Made by a program: the position numbers and the translations under genes
The notes under the pieces: model-generated
Told to the model about the DNA's origin: nothing
Database searches by the model: none
What the model saw: only the letters and a program-made list of their open reading frames with translations
In this document: positions 1-5,249 of the stretch, piece after piece
Numbering within the stretch: the first letter of the stretch is position 1
How the letters are laid out: each line of letters begins with the position of its first letter
Source: Clostridiales bacterium
GTDB taxonomy: Bacteria > Bacillota > Clostridia > Lachnospirales > Lachnospiraceae
DNA length: 6,340 nucleotides
Assembly: GCA_015655565.1 (NCBI GenBank)
Contig: JAATEU010000361.1
Span: 1 to 6,340 of the forward strand
Direction: 5' to 3'

Positions 1-33
1 AGTAATATGAATTTCAATATCTTTAAGTCATGA
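1..33 (+). CDS. Possible 3' end of a plus-strand gene (last 10 codons)
   Basis: Frame 1 is open from the first base of the window and ends at a TGA at 31-33; the other two plus frames stop within the first ten bases. A strong terminator hairpin begins at the stop codon, as often seen for a gene converging on the minus-strand P-loop gene. Only about ten residues (ending NIFKS) are visible, so no product can be named, and an open frame of this length can occur by chance. The inference rests mainly on the terminator position. Confidence 0.28.
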   Translation, partial: SNMNFNIFKS

Positions 34-72
34 ATAAACAGCGGCATTTTTTCCTGCCGCTGTTTATTTTTT
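33..72 (+). terminator. Strong Rho-independent terminator, probably bidirectional
   Basis: A perfect 14-bp inverted repeat (33-46 with 55-68) encloses an 8-base loop (47-54). The GC-rich core is CAGCGGCA/TGCCGCTG. On the plus strand the stem runs into six T residues at 67-72. On the minus strand the core is followed by TTTATT, so it may also stop transcripts coming from the P-loop gene at 715-296. This fits a site between two convergent genes. The plus-strand T-run is also part of the next inverted repeat (65-108). Confidence 0.85.
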
Positions 73-108
73 ATCTGATAGGAAATTGCGCCTATCAGAT
101 AAAAAATA
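65..108. repeat. 18-bp perfect inverted repeat overlapping the terminator
   Basis: Positions 65-82 are exactly complementary to 91-108, with an 8-base loop at 83-90. The core is ATCTGATAGG/CCTATCAGAT, flanked by a T-run on the left and a matching A-run on the right. On neither strand is it followed by a T-tract, so it is not a classical terminator by itself. It shares bases 65-68 with the terminator stem, and its left arm contains that terminator's T-run. In a plus-strand transcript the two hairpins would compete for those bases. Its role is unknown. Confidence 0.8.
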
Positions 109-109
109 C

Positions 110-275
110 GACACACGGGGGGAGGAAGTTTCTCACTGAAGTCAGTTACTATCTCCCGCCAGCTATTTTCTTGCTTCTTGCGTTTCTCATGAAAATGCGG
201 GATCCGATGGCGTCAAAACAAGTTCATTTTATTTGTTTTGTGTGCATCAAATATAACTTTCAGCCGGTACGGCGG
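110..275. other. Structured, GC-rich non-coding segment: candidate RNA or intergenic repeat
   Basis: No credible gene is seen here, but the segment is rich in potential helices. TCCCGC (154-159) and ATTTTC (165-170) together pair with the contiguous 12 bases 191-202, giving a 12-bp helix with a 5-base bulge and a 20-base loop. ACTGA/TCAGT (135-139, 142-146) lies inside GGGAG/CTCCC (120-124, 153-157). CAAAACAA/TTGTTTTG pairs 214-221 with 233-240, and GCCG/CGGC pairs 263-266 with 270-273. Some helices exclude each other: 154-157 can pair leftwards or rightwards, and 157-161 can also pair with 208-212. Positions 111-210 have 49 G/C in 100 bases, against 24 in 301-400. The strand is undecided. 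A conserved intergenic repeat, a small RNA, or the structured 3' UTR of the P-loop gene are all possible. I could not match it to a known riboswitch. Confidence 0.5.
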
Positions 276-295
276 AATAGTTATTTAATATTTAT

Positions 296-715
296 TTATA
301 AGCTTACAATAATATTTTTTTTAATGGAATCGGGAAGATCAGCTTCGTTTAAAGAGATACTGATTACGAAATTTATATTAAATTCATTTGATATATTTTC
401 TAATTTCTCAAGGATAAGGGATATATTAGGGCCTTCTGTATAAGCTATTTTTAAAAAACTATCTAAATAAATTACTTCTAAATCATGATCCTGCGATATG
501 AGTCCACAGATAAATCCAATAAATTCACTATAATTCTCAATACAATAATCCTTCACATTAATTAATCGTATTCTATTACTTAATTCGTACATATGCTTGT
601 TGCTTTTGTCAAGATAAACAATACTGCCTTTTGCTTCTTTTACTGCGATATTTGCTTTTTCAATCAGGATTTTGGTTTTGCCTTTACCTTTTTCGCCTGC
701 AATAATCTGTATCAT
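296..715 (-). CDS. Small P-loop NTPase-like protein of unknown function
   Basis: This 139-residue protein is probably cytoplasmic and binds nucleotide. A Walker A motif, GEKGKGKT, lies at residues 7-14, directly after a short hydrophobic strand. A Walker B-like strand, VIYLD, sits at 81-85, and a further hydrophobic strand (INFVISIS) lies near 124-131, as expected for a compact single-domain P-loop fold. No signal peptide, membrane segment or second domain is visible. The start at 715 is chosen because AAGGAGG (724-730) lies 8 bases upstream; an in-frame ATG at 790 has no such site and would add 25 residues of hairpin-derived sequence. The gene follows the carboxypeptidase after about 150 bases and seems to have its own promoter. 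Similar small ATP-binding proteins are annotated in clostridia, sometimes under misleading motility names, but I know no established role. The BtuR/CobA adenosyltransferases have a similar Walker A (GNGKGKT), but the rest does not resemble them. Confidence 0.8.
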   Translation of the reverse strand: MIQIIAGEKGKGKTKILIEKANIAVKEAKGSIVYLDKSNKHMYELSNRIRLINVKDYCIENYSEFIGFICGLISQDHDLEVIYLDSFLKIAYTEGPNISLILEKLENISNEFNINFVISISLNEADLPDSIKKNIIVSL

Positions 716-723
716 TGTAATCT

Positions 724-730
724 CCTCCTT
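724..730 (-). promoter_or_regulatory. Ribosome binding site fixing the P-loop gene start
   Basis: The minus strand reads AAGGAGG here, 8 bases before the ATG at 715-713. The site lies at the 3' foot of a possible long-range helix (730-737 with 787-794), so access to it may depend on leader folding. It argues against the longer in-frame start at 790. Confidence 0.8.
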
Positions 731-794
731 AAGATGTGTACAAAATTTGGGTGATATGCATAAACAACGCCGTCTGCCTGAAGCAGACATCTTA
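730..794 (-). promoter_or_regulatory. Potentially folded 5' leader of the P-loop gene
   Basis: Two inverted repeats lie between the promoter and the ribosome binding site. A perfect 6-bp hairpin, GTCTGC/GCAGAC, pairs 788-783 with 777-772 around a 5-base loop. An 8-bp pair, TAAGATGT/ACATCTTA, joins 794-787 to 737-730. The second helix ends where the AAGGAGG Shine-Dalgarno begins; the two share base 730. The helices overlap by two bases (787-788), so they would stack in trimmed form or compete. No known riboswitch class is recognised, and short repeats like these can occur by chance. Confidence 0.35.
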
Positions 795-820
795 TGTTAA
801 TAAATAATTAATGTAAATTA

Positions 821-849
821 ATTATAGTATAATTTCACTCAAAAAACAA
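821..849 (-). promoter_or_regulatory. Candidate sigma-A-type promoter for the P-loop gene
   Basis: The minus strand carries a perfect -10 box TATAAT (826-821). A weak -35 box TTGTTT (849-844) stands 17 bases upstream. This would put the transcript start near 813 and give a leader of about 100 bases before the ATG at 715. It lies in the only gap of useful length among the minus-strand genes. The local AT-richness makes a chance TATAAT possible. No clear terminator is seen between the carboxypeptidase stop (869) and this site, so read-through from the upstream operon may also occur. Confidence 0.5.
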
Positions 850-868
850 CCCAAAAATAGAAAAGAGT

Positions 869-1831
869 TTAATCAATCAGCTCCAATAAATGCGTCATTT
901 GTGAAAAAAGGCTGTTACCACTATCTGCTTGTAATAGTAAAGAGATGTAAGATTTGTCCTGGCTGTCTTTACTGTAAAGAATTAAACAATTCCCGGCTTT
1001 TCTGGTTGTACCGGTTTTGCCGCCAATTACCGTGACTCCGCCCGGCGCTTCTTCCGTACCTTTTAAATATCGGTTTGTAGTAAGAAACTCTTTGGTCTGT
1101 TCCTTGCCCGAAGCATCCTGATAAACAGCCGTATAGTTGTTTTGATTAATGATTGATAAAAATTTGTCATATTCTATCAGTTTATTAAAAATTAAATATA
1201 AATCATAAGCAGTTGTATAATGCTTGTCATCGTGCAGTCCGTGTGGATTGACAAAGTTTGAATGAATGGCCCCTGCACTTTTAGCGGTTTCATTCATTAT
1301 TTTGGCAAAGCCCTCTACGGTACCTCCCACGTGTTCAGCAATTGCAATACCGGCATCATTGCCGGAATAAATTAATAAGCAATTCAGCAAGGCTTCCATA
1401 TTAATCTTATCGCCTTCTTTAAATCCACACAATTTAGCACCGCTTTCCGTAATATGGGAAGCATTATAACTTACGGTTACCGTATCCGTTAAATCTGCAT
1501 TTTTAAGAACTACAAAAGCCGTTATTAATTTGGTTAAACTGGCTGGATACATACGTTCATAGACATTATCGGCATAAAGCACTACATCATCACTGGCATT
1601 GAGAATCAGTGCTGATGTAGCAGTTATATCAGAATCCGCCATATGGTTTAATTCATCCGGAATGACGGTCAGATCACTTGCAAAAAAATCCGGCGCTTCG
1701 GAATCCATATAGTTTACATAACCAAGTAAATTATCTGTTTCAGAATAAGGCAATAAAACTTTGGAGGAATTAGAACATCCTGTTAAAAATGTAAGAGACA
1801 ATATTATATATATGCAATTTTTCTTTATCAT
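869..1831 (-). CDS. Lipoprotein D-alanyl-D-alanine carboxypeptidase (peptidase S11 family)
   Basis: A serine DD-carboxypeptidase of the PBP5/DacA type that removes the terminal D-alanine from peptidoglycan pentapeptides outside the membrane. All three active-site motifs are present: SLTK at residues 98-101 (nucleophile Ser98), SGN at 156-158 and KTG at 272-274. The N-terminus is a lipoprotein signal: KK at 3-4, a hydrophobic stretch, and the lipobox LTGC with Cys19 as the probable lipidated residue. Classical DacA proteins add a beta-rich C-terminal domain and an amphipathic anchoring helix. This 320-residue protein ends about 45 residues after KTG, so it lacks both and is presumably held by the lipid alone. 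A GGGAGAGG Shine-Dalgarno site (1845-1838) lies 6 bases before the ATG. It is the last gene of the wall and division block, 41 bases after mgsA. Family assignment is firm; the exact paralogue (dacA, dacB or dacF) is not decided. Confidence 0.93.
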   Translation of the reverse strand: MIKKNCIYIILSLTFLTGCSNSSKVLLPYSETDNLLGYVNYMDSEAPDFFASDLTVIPDELNHMADSDITATSALILNASDDVVLYADNVYERMYPASLTKLITAFVVLKNADLTDTVTVSYNASHITESGAKLCGFKEGDKINMEALLNCLLIYSGNDAGIAIAEHVGGTVEGFAKIMNETAKSAGAIHSNFVNPHGLHDDKHYTTAYDLYLIFNKLIEYDKFLSIINQNNYTAVYQDASGKEQTKEFLTTNRYLKGTEEAPGGVTVIGGKTGTTRKAGNCLILYSKDSQDKSYISLLLQADSGNSLFSQMTHLLELID

Positions 1832-1872
1832 TCTAAACCTCTCCCAAGGTATTATCAGGTATTTACCATAAT

Positions 1873-2271
1873 TTAAGCTTTAAAAATTTCACGCCAGTCT
1901 AAATCTCCACGATCCAGAGCTTTAATTAATAACTCAGCGGATGCCAGATTTGTGGCTAATGGTATATTATGAGTATCACACAAACGTACTACATTATTTA
2001 CGTCAGGTTCATGAGATTTCGGAGAAAGTGGATCTCTTAAAAATATTACCAGGTCAATTTCATTGTGTTCGATTTGTGCACCCATCTGCTGTTCACCGCC
2101 AAGATGACCGGCAAGGTACTTATGAACATTCAGATTTGTAACTTCTTCAATTAATCTTCCGGTAGTTCCGGTTGCAAACAGCTCGTGTTTATTTAAAATT
2201 CCACGGTAAGCTATGCAAAAATTCTGCATTAATTTCTTTTTCGCATCATGTGCTATCATTCCAATATTCAT
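1873..2271 (-). CDS. mgsA: Methylglyoxal synthase
   Basis: Converts dihydroxyacetone phosphate to methylglyoxal and phosphate, a bypass of lower glycolysis that releases phosphate; it acts in the cytoplasm. The 132-residue length is typical of Bacillota enzymes. Family signatures are present: IAHDAKK near residues 6-12, the phosphate-binding TGTTG at 34-38, the GHLGGEQQMGA segment at 55-65, FLRDP at 77-81 and HEPDV at 87-91. In the E. coli enzyme the matching GGDQQ segment carries the proposed catalytic base Asp71; here that position is Glu60 (codon 2094-2092). The ATG at 2271 is preceded by a run of five G (2285-2281), which lies inside the last codons of rodA, so translation may be coupled. 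The gap to rodA is six bases. An enzyme of glycolytic overflow within a wall-synthesis operon suggests a metabolic link, but this is inference. Confidence 0.95.
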   Translation of the reverse strand: MNIGMIAHDAKKKLMQNFCIAYRGILNKHELFATGTTGRLIEEVTNLNVHKYLAGHLGGEQQMGAQIEHNEIDLVIFLRDPLSPKSHEPDVNNVVRLCDTHNIPLATNLASAELLIKALDRGDLDWREIFKA

Positions 2272-2277
2272 ATGGTT

Positions 2278-3405
2278 TTACCCCCTTTTATTTTTTCTCT
2301 GTAAACTTACATTCATAACTAAACCTATGGCTGCCATACTGCTTATCATGGAACTGAGACCGGAACTGACAAAAGGCAGCGGTATTCCGGTATTCGGTAA
2401 AATTGCCGTGGCAACTCCAATATTTACAAATACCTGAAACATAAACATGGATGCTACACCGACTGCAATAAGCATACCTGTATAATCCGGAGCATGACGG
2501 GCAATACTGATACATTTAAAAATTATGATAGATAACAAAACTATTATAACACATCCGCCAATAAATCCAAGTGCTTCTCCAACAACTGAGAAAATAAAGT
2601 CACTCTCAGATACCGGTATAGTATCACTTTGCAAGGATTCTTTCCCTTCTGTCAGCAATTTTCCTATTAAATTACCGGAACCAATGACCTGTACGGAATT
2701 TTCCTGCTGGTACATGATATCACTGGAGGTATCTAATTCAGGATTTAAAAACGAAACTATCCTGTTCTGCTGATAATTTGTTAAAAAAAAGATATCATAA
2801 TTCTGTTCAATACACCAAAACAGTCCAAAAACGGCAGGAACTCCTAAAATCAATACCGGCAGTATTATTTTATAACTAAGTCCCGCTGCAAATATCATTA
2901 TAACAAAAATAAACATGATTACAATACTGGTTGATAAATTAGTCTGAATTAATATAAAAAACGTAGGAATTGCTGTCAGTATTCCGGTGAAAAGCAAAAC
3001 ATAGAATTTATTCATTTTATCTTTAAACATGGTAAACAGCTTTGCCAGGACTATTATGATAAATATCTTACTTAATTCCGATGGCTGAAATTGAAATACT
3101 ATTAAATCCAACCATCTTTTTGAATTATTGATAGTATCACCTACAAGTCTGACGGCTACCAAAAGTCCCAGATTAATGATATATAAAATAACGTAAAACT
3201 GACAAATAAAATGATAATCAATTAAGGATACTATAATTACAATACAAATACCCAGTATAATACCAAATATCTGCTTTGTAAAAAAATTTTCCTCTTCCGT
3301 TTGAACCATGCGGACAAGATAAGCTCCTATACCGCTTAATAAAATTACCAGGAATATCATGGAGAAATCATAATGTTTTATATTATAGTGCTTAAATTGA
3401 ATCAT
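2278..3405 (-). CDS. rodA: RodA/FtsW/SpoVE-family peptidoglycan glycosyltransferase (RodA-like)
   Basis: An integral membrane SEDS protein that polymerises lipid II into glycan strands, normally working with a class B PBP; its likely partner is the PBP2 upstream in this operon. The 375 residues contain about ten hydrophobic segments. SEDS signatures (numbered from the chosen start) are KRW at 96-98, QPSE at 107-110, NRIVSFLNP at 214-222, ESDFIF at 267-272 and GIPLPFVSSG at 340-349. Asp269 in ESDFIF (codon 2601-2599) matches the essential aspartate of RodA. The usual PDLGT motif after the fourth or fifth helix reads TNLST here (155-159). The ATG at 3405 is preferred: AAGGA (3418-3414) sits 8 bases upstream, whereas the in-frame ATG at 3414 overlaps that site. 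FtsW or SpoVE cannot be excluded by sequence alone; the neighbours favour RodA. Confidence 0.92.
   Translation of the reverse strand: MIQFKHYNIKHYDFSMIFLVILLSGIGAYLVRMVQTEEENFFTKQIFGIILGICIVIIVSLIDYHFICQFYVILYIINLGLLVAVRLVGDTINNSKRWLDLIVFQFQPSELSKIFIIIVLAKLFTMFKDKMNKFYVLLFTGILTAIPTFFILIQTNLSTSIVIMFIFVIMIFAAGLSYKIILPVLILGVPAVFGLFWCIEQNYDIFFLTNYQQNRIVSFLNPELDTSSDIMYQQENSVQVIGSGNLIGKLLTEGKESLQSDTIPVSESDFIFSVVGEALGFIGGCVIIVLLSIIIFKCISIARHAPDYTGMLIAVGVASMFMFQVFVNIGVATAILPNTGIPLPFVSSGLSSMISSMAAIGLVMNVSLQRKNKRG
2281..2286 (-). promoter_or_regulatory. mgsA ribosome binding site inside the rodA 3' end
   Basis: The minus strand reads AGGGGG, formed by the last two sense codons of rodA, and lies 9 bases before the mgsA ATG at 2271. 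Ribosomes finishing rodA would cover this site, which suggests translational coupling. Confidence 0.6.
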
Positions 3406-3413
3406 GCAAATCA

Positions 3414-3418
3414 TCCTT
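3414..3418 (-). promoter_or_regulatory. rodA ribosome binding site overlapping the minE stop
   Basis: AAGGA on the minus strand includes two bases of the minE TAA stop (3419-3417) and lies 8 bases upstream of the ATG at 3405. It also covers the first base of an ATG at 3414, so that ATG is unlikely to be the start. The overlap suggests coupling of minE and rodA translation. Confidence 0.7.
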
Positions 3419-3695
3419 ATTTTTTATTGGTTTTAAGATCTTTAATCGGAATATTTGCAAAAAGCGCCGGAACACTTCCGTTATTTCCTTCTGATTCAGT
3501 TTGTGTAATTTTAATATCCAAACCATCCATATCGATCTCAATATATCTTGATATTGCGGTGATAATATCGTTCTTAATCTGTTCCAATATTTCAGGAGAA
3601 CAGCCTGCACGATCAGAGACTAAAACTAATTTCAATCGATCTTTAGCCACGTTACTGGAGGTTTTTTTCTTGAAGAAATCCGCCAAACTCATCAT
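3417..3695 (-). CDS. minE: Cell division topological specificity factor MinE
   Basis: MinE binds membrane-bound MinD, displaces MinC and stimulates MinD ATPase, which keeps the MinCD inhibitor away from mid-cell. The 92-residue protein has the three expected parts: an N-terminal amphipathic membrane-binding segment (SLADFFKKK), the anti-MinCD stretch AKDRLKLVLVSDR, and a C-terminal topological specificity domain from about residue 33 to 85, which includes IEIDMDGLDIKI. The 5' end has an in-frame TTG at 3710 and ATG codons at 3695 and 3692. The Shine-Dalgarno GAGGAG (3706-3701) almost touches the TTG, which excludes it, and lies 5 bases before the first ATG and 8 before the second. Either ATG is possible; the second gives MSLADFF, closest to the E. 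coli MALLDFF start. The gap after the minD stop is 15 bases. MinE rather than DivIVA/MinJ control is common in clostridia. Confidence 0.93.
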   Translation of the reverse strand: MMSLADFFKKKTSSNVAKDRLKLVLVSDRAGCSPEILEQIKNDIITAISRYIEIDMDGLDIKITQTESEGNNGSVPALFANIPIKDLKTNKK

Positions 3696-3700
3696 ACTAT

Positions 3701-3706
3701 CTCCTC
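3701..3706 (-). promoter_or_regulatory. minE ribosome binding site
   Basis: GAGGAG on the minus strand, 5 bases before the ATG at 3695 and 8 before the ATG at 3692. It rules out the in-frame TTG at 3710, which lies upstream of it and immediately follows the minD stop. Confidence 0.75.
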
Positions 3707-3710
3707 TCAA

Positions 3711-4502
3711 TTAGTTTTTCTTAAGTAGACTGGCAAGCTTACTAAAAAGTCCCTGTCTTCCGTTCAAATCCAAATACGGAACATCCTCTCCAAGTATTCT
3801 GCGGCTTACATTCATATAGGCTTGTCCGGCTAATGTATCGTTACCCACTAAAGGCTCGCCCTGATTCGTAGATATAACGATGTTCTCATCATCCGGAATA
3901 ACTCCGATTAAATCAACAGCCAGAATTTCTACAACATCACCACTTGACATCATGTCTCCGCGTTTTACCATATCCGTTCTAAGCCTGTTTACGATTAAGT
4001 GGGTCCGCTTGATTTCATTTGCTTCCAACAGGCCAATGATCCGATCCGCATCACGTACGGCGGATACTTCCGGAGTAGTAACAACTAATGCCCTGTCGGC
4101 ACCTGCAATGGCATTTTTAAAGCCTTGTTCTATACCTGCCGGACAGTCCATTAATATGTAATCAAATTCATCTCTTAATTCCTCTGCTAATTTTCTCATT
4201 TGTTCAGGGGTTACAGCAGTTTTATCCCTGGTCTGGGCGGATGGCAATAAGTAAAGATTAGGATACCTTTTGTCTTTAATTAAGGCTTGTTTAATTCTGC
4301 AATTCCCTTCTATTACGTCAACCAGATTATATACAATACGATTTTCAAGCCCCATTACGACATCCAGATTTCTTAAACCTATATCGGTGTCAATTAACAC
4401 AACTTTTTTATCTAATTTTGCCAAACCAGTTCCAACATTCGCCGTTGTTGTTGTTTTACCCACGCCACCCTTACCGGATGTTATTACGATTACTTCTCCC
4501 AT
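3711..4502 (-). CDS. minD: Septum site-determining ATPase MinD
   Basis: A ParA/MinD-family ATPase that dimerises on the membrane when bound to ATP, recruits MinC and is released by MinE. The 263-residue length is normal. The deviant Walker A motif is complete (GKGGVGKTT at residues 10-18, with signature Lys11 and catalytic Lys16). Switch I has DTDIGLRNLD at 38-47 with Asp40, and the Walker B/switch II strand ILMDCPAGIE at 116-125 contains Asp119. The C-terminus (RQGLFSKLASLLKKN, 249-263) is an amphipathic helix with basic residues, the membrane-targeting sequence. The ATG at 4502 has GGAGG (4517-4513) 10 bases upstream. It follows minC by 39 bases and precedes minE by 15. All functional residues appear intact. 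Confidence 0.97.
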   Translation of the reverse strand: MGEVIVITSGKGGVGKTTTTANVGTGLAKLDKKVVLIDTDIGLRNLDVVMGLENRIVYNLVDVIEGNCRIKQALIKDKRYPNLYLLPSAQTRDKTAVTPEQMRKLAEELRDEFDYILMDCPAGIEQGFKNAIAGADRALVVTTPEVSAVRDADRIIGLLEANEIKRTHLIVNRLRTDMVKRGDMMSSGDVVEILAVDLIGVIPDDENIVISTNQGEPLVGNDTLAGQAYMNVSRRILGEDVPYLDLNGRQGLFSKLASLLKKN

Positions 4503-4541
4503 TACTGTTTTTCCTCCAAAGAATTAATGAATATAAAATTA

Positions 4542-5207
4542 TTATATGTTAATATCATTTAAAACCTCTTTACTTAAGGGCTCAATGTAGATATTTCCGT
4601 TTTCCAAAAAAGCAATTTTGGTTTCCTTTAAGGAGTCCTTAACCGGTTTATCCGGAGACCGGGCAATGGTGTCTGCGATACGGATCTGAACAGGATTCAT
4701 AACCAGTGCCACCACAAAGGAATTTATATTGCCGGTAGCACCGGCAAATACGGTTCCTTTTAATGAACCTAATACAATAATATTTCCTTTTGACACAATA
4801 CGGGCACCCGGATTTACATCACCAATAATTATAATACTGGTTTCTGATTCCAATACCTGGCCGGACCTGAGATTTCCCTTATAAAACTGGCCGGTTGTAT
4901 TGGAAAGTTCCATTAGTTTTTCATCTAAAGCTTTCTTAAATATCTCTTCTTTCTGCGGGTCATCTTCGATGACACATACTACATGAAGTTCGGTTTCCTC
5001 AGCAATAATATTTAAAATTTCACGCTGCTCTTCGTTGGATAACTTTCTGCCTTCAAAGCTGATTGCCATTTGGGCTTTATCAAAAAATTTAGAAGAATCC
5101 CGGAATTTATCTGCAATTTTCTCTTTTAATTCTTCAAATCCCATTGTAGCATCCAATACTACAACGATGCCATATTTATTACCTTTTATAATGACTGGAT
5201 TATTCAT
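4542..5207 (-). CDS. minC: Septum site-determining protein MinC
   Basis: MinC is the FtsZ-antagonising part of the Min system; MinD brings it to the polar membrane. The 221-residue protein has the usual two domains: an alpha/beta N-terminal domain (about 1-100), which in E. coli opposes FtsZ assembly, and a C-terminal right-handed beta-helix domain (about 105-200) for dimerisation and MinD binding. The RSGQ motif at 114-117, part of the MinD-binding face, is present, and repeated glycine-rich turns such as GDVNPGARI and GNIIVLGSLKG (129-151) mark the beta-helix. A perfect AGGAGG (5218-5213) lies 5 bases before the ATG at 5207. The gene starts 42 bases after the PBP stop and is followed by minD after 39 bases. 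Confidence 0.95.
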   Translation of the reverse strand: MNNPVIIKGNKYGIVVVLDATMGFEELKEKIADKFRDSSKFFDKAQMAISFEGRKLSNEEQREILNIIAEETELHVVCVIEDDPQKEEIFKKALDEKLMELSNTTGQFYKGNLRSGQVLESETSIIIIGDVNPGARIVSKGNIIVLGSLKGTVFAGATGNINSFVVALVMNPVQIRIADTIARSPDKPVKDSLKETKIAFLENGNIYIEPLSKEVLNDINI

Positions 5208-5249
5208 GAATACCTCCTGGTATGGATTGATTCTATATGCTAGTTCATA

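Noticed and set aside
197..212. Resemblance of this stretch to the 3' end of a c-di-GMP-I (GEMM) riboswitch
   Set aside because: Only a short run is similar. The conserved upstream core with its tetraloop and receptor was not found on either strand.
214..240. CAAAACAA/TTGTTTTG hairpin as a terminator
   Set aside because: The stem is almost entirely A/T with an 11-base loop and no T-tract follows on either strand, so it would be a weak terminator. It is kept only as part of the structured segment.
30..443. Plus-strand open frame of 137 codons
   Set aside because: It runs through the terminator, the inverted repeat and the structured segment and then antisense across the P-loop gene. It has no Shine-Dalgarno site, and its composition follows the underlying elements. 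I treat it as spurious.
716..790. 25-residue N-terminal extension of the P-loop protein from the ATG at 790
   Set aside because: There is no ribosome binding site before 790. The extension is encoded by the leader hairpin sequence, and the strong AAGGAGG sits before the ATG at 715.
4270..4527. Plus-strand open frame antisense to minD
   Set aside because: It lies opposite conserved MinD codons, has no recognisable product or ribosome binding site, and is a shadow of the real gene. The same applies to the other plus-strand frames opposite the operon.
4541..4569. TATAAT on the minus strand at the end of minC as a minD promoter
   Set aside because: At 17-base spacing the -35 region reads AGAGGT, unlike TTGACA. 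The hexamer is explained by the AT-rich minC stop region.
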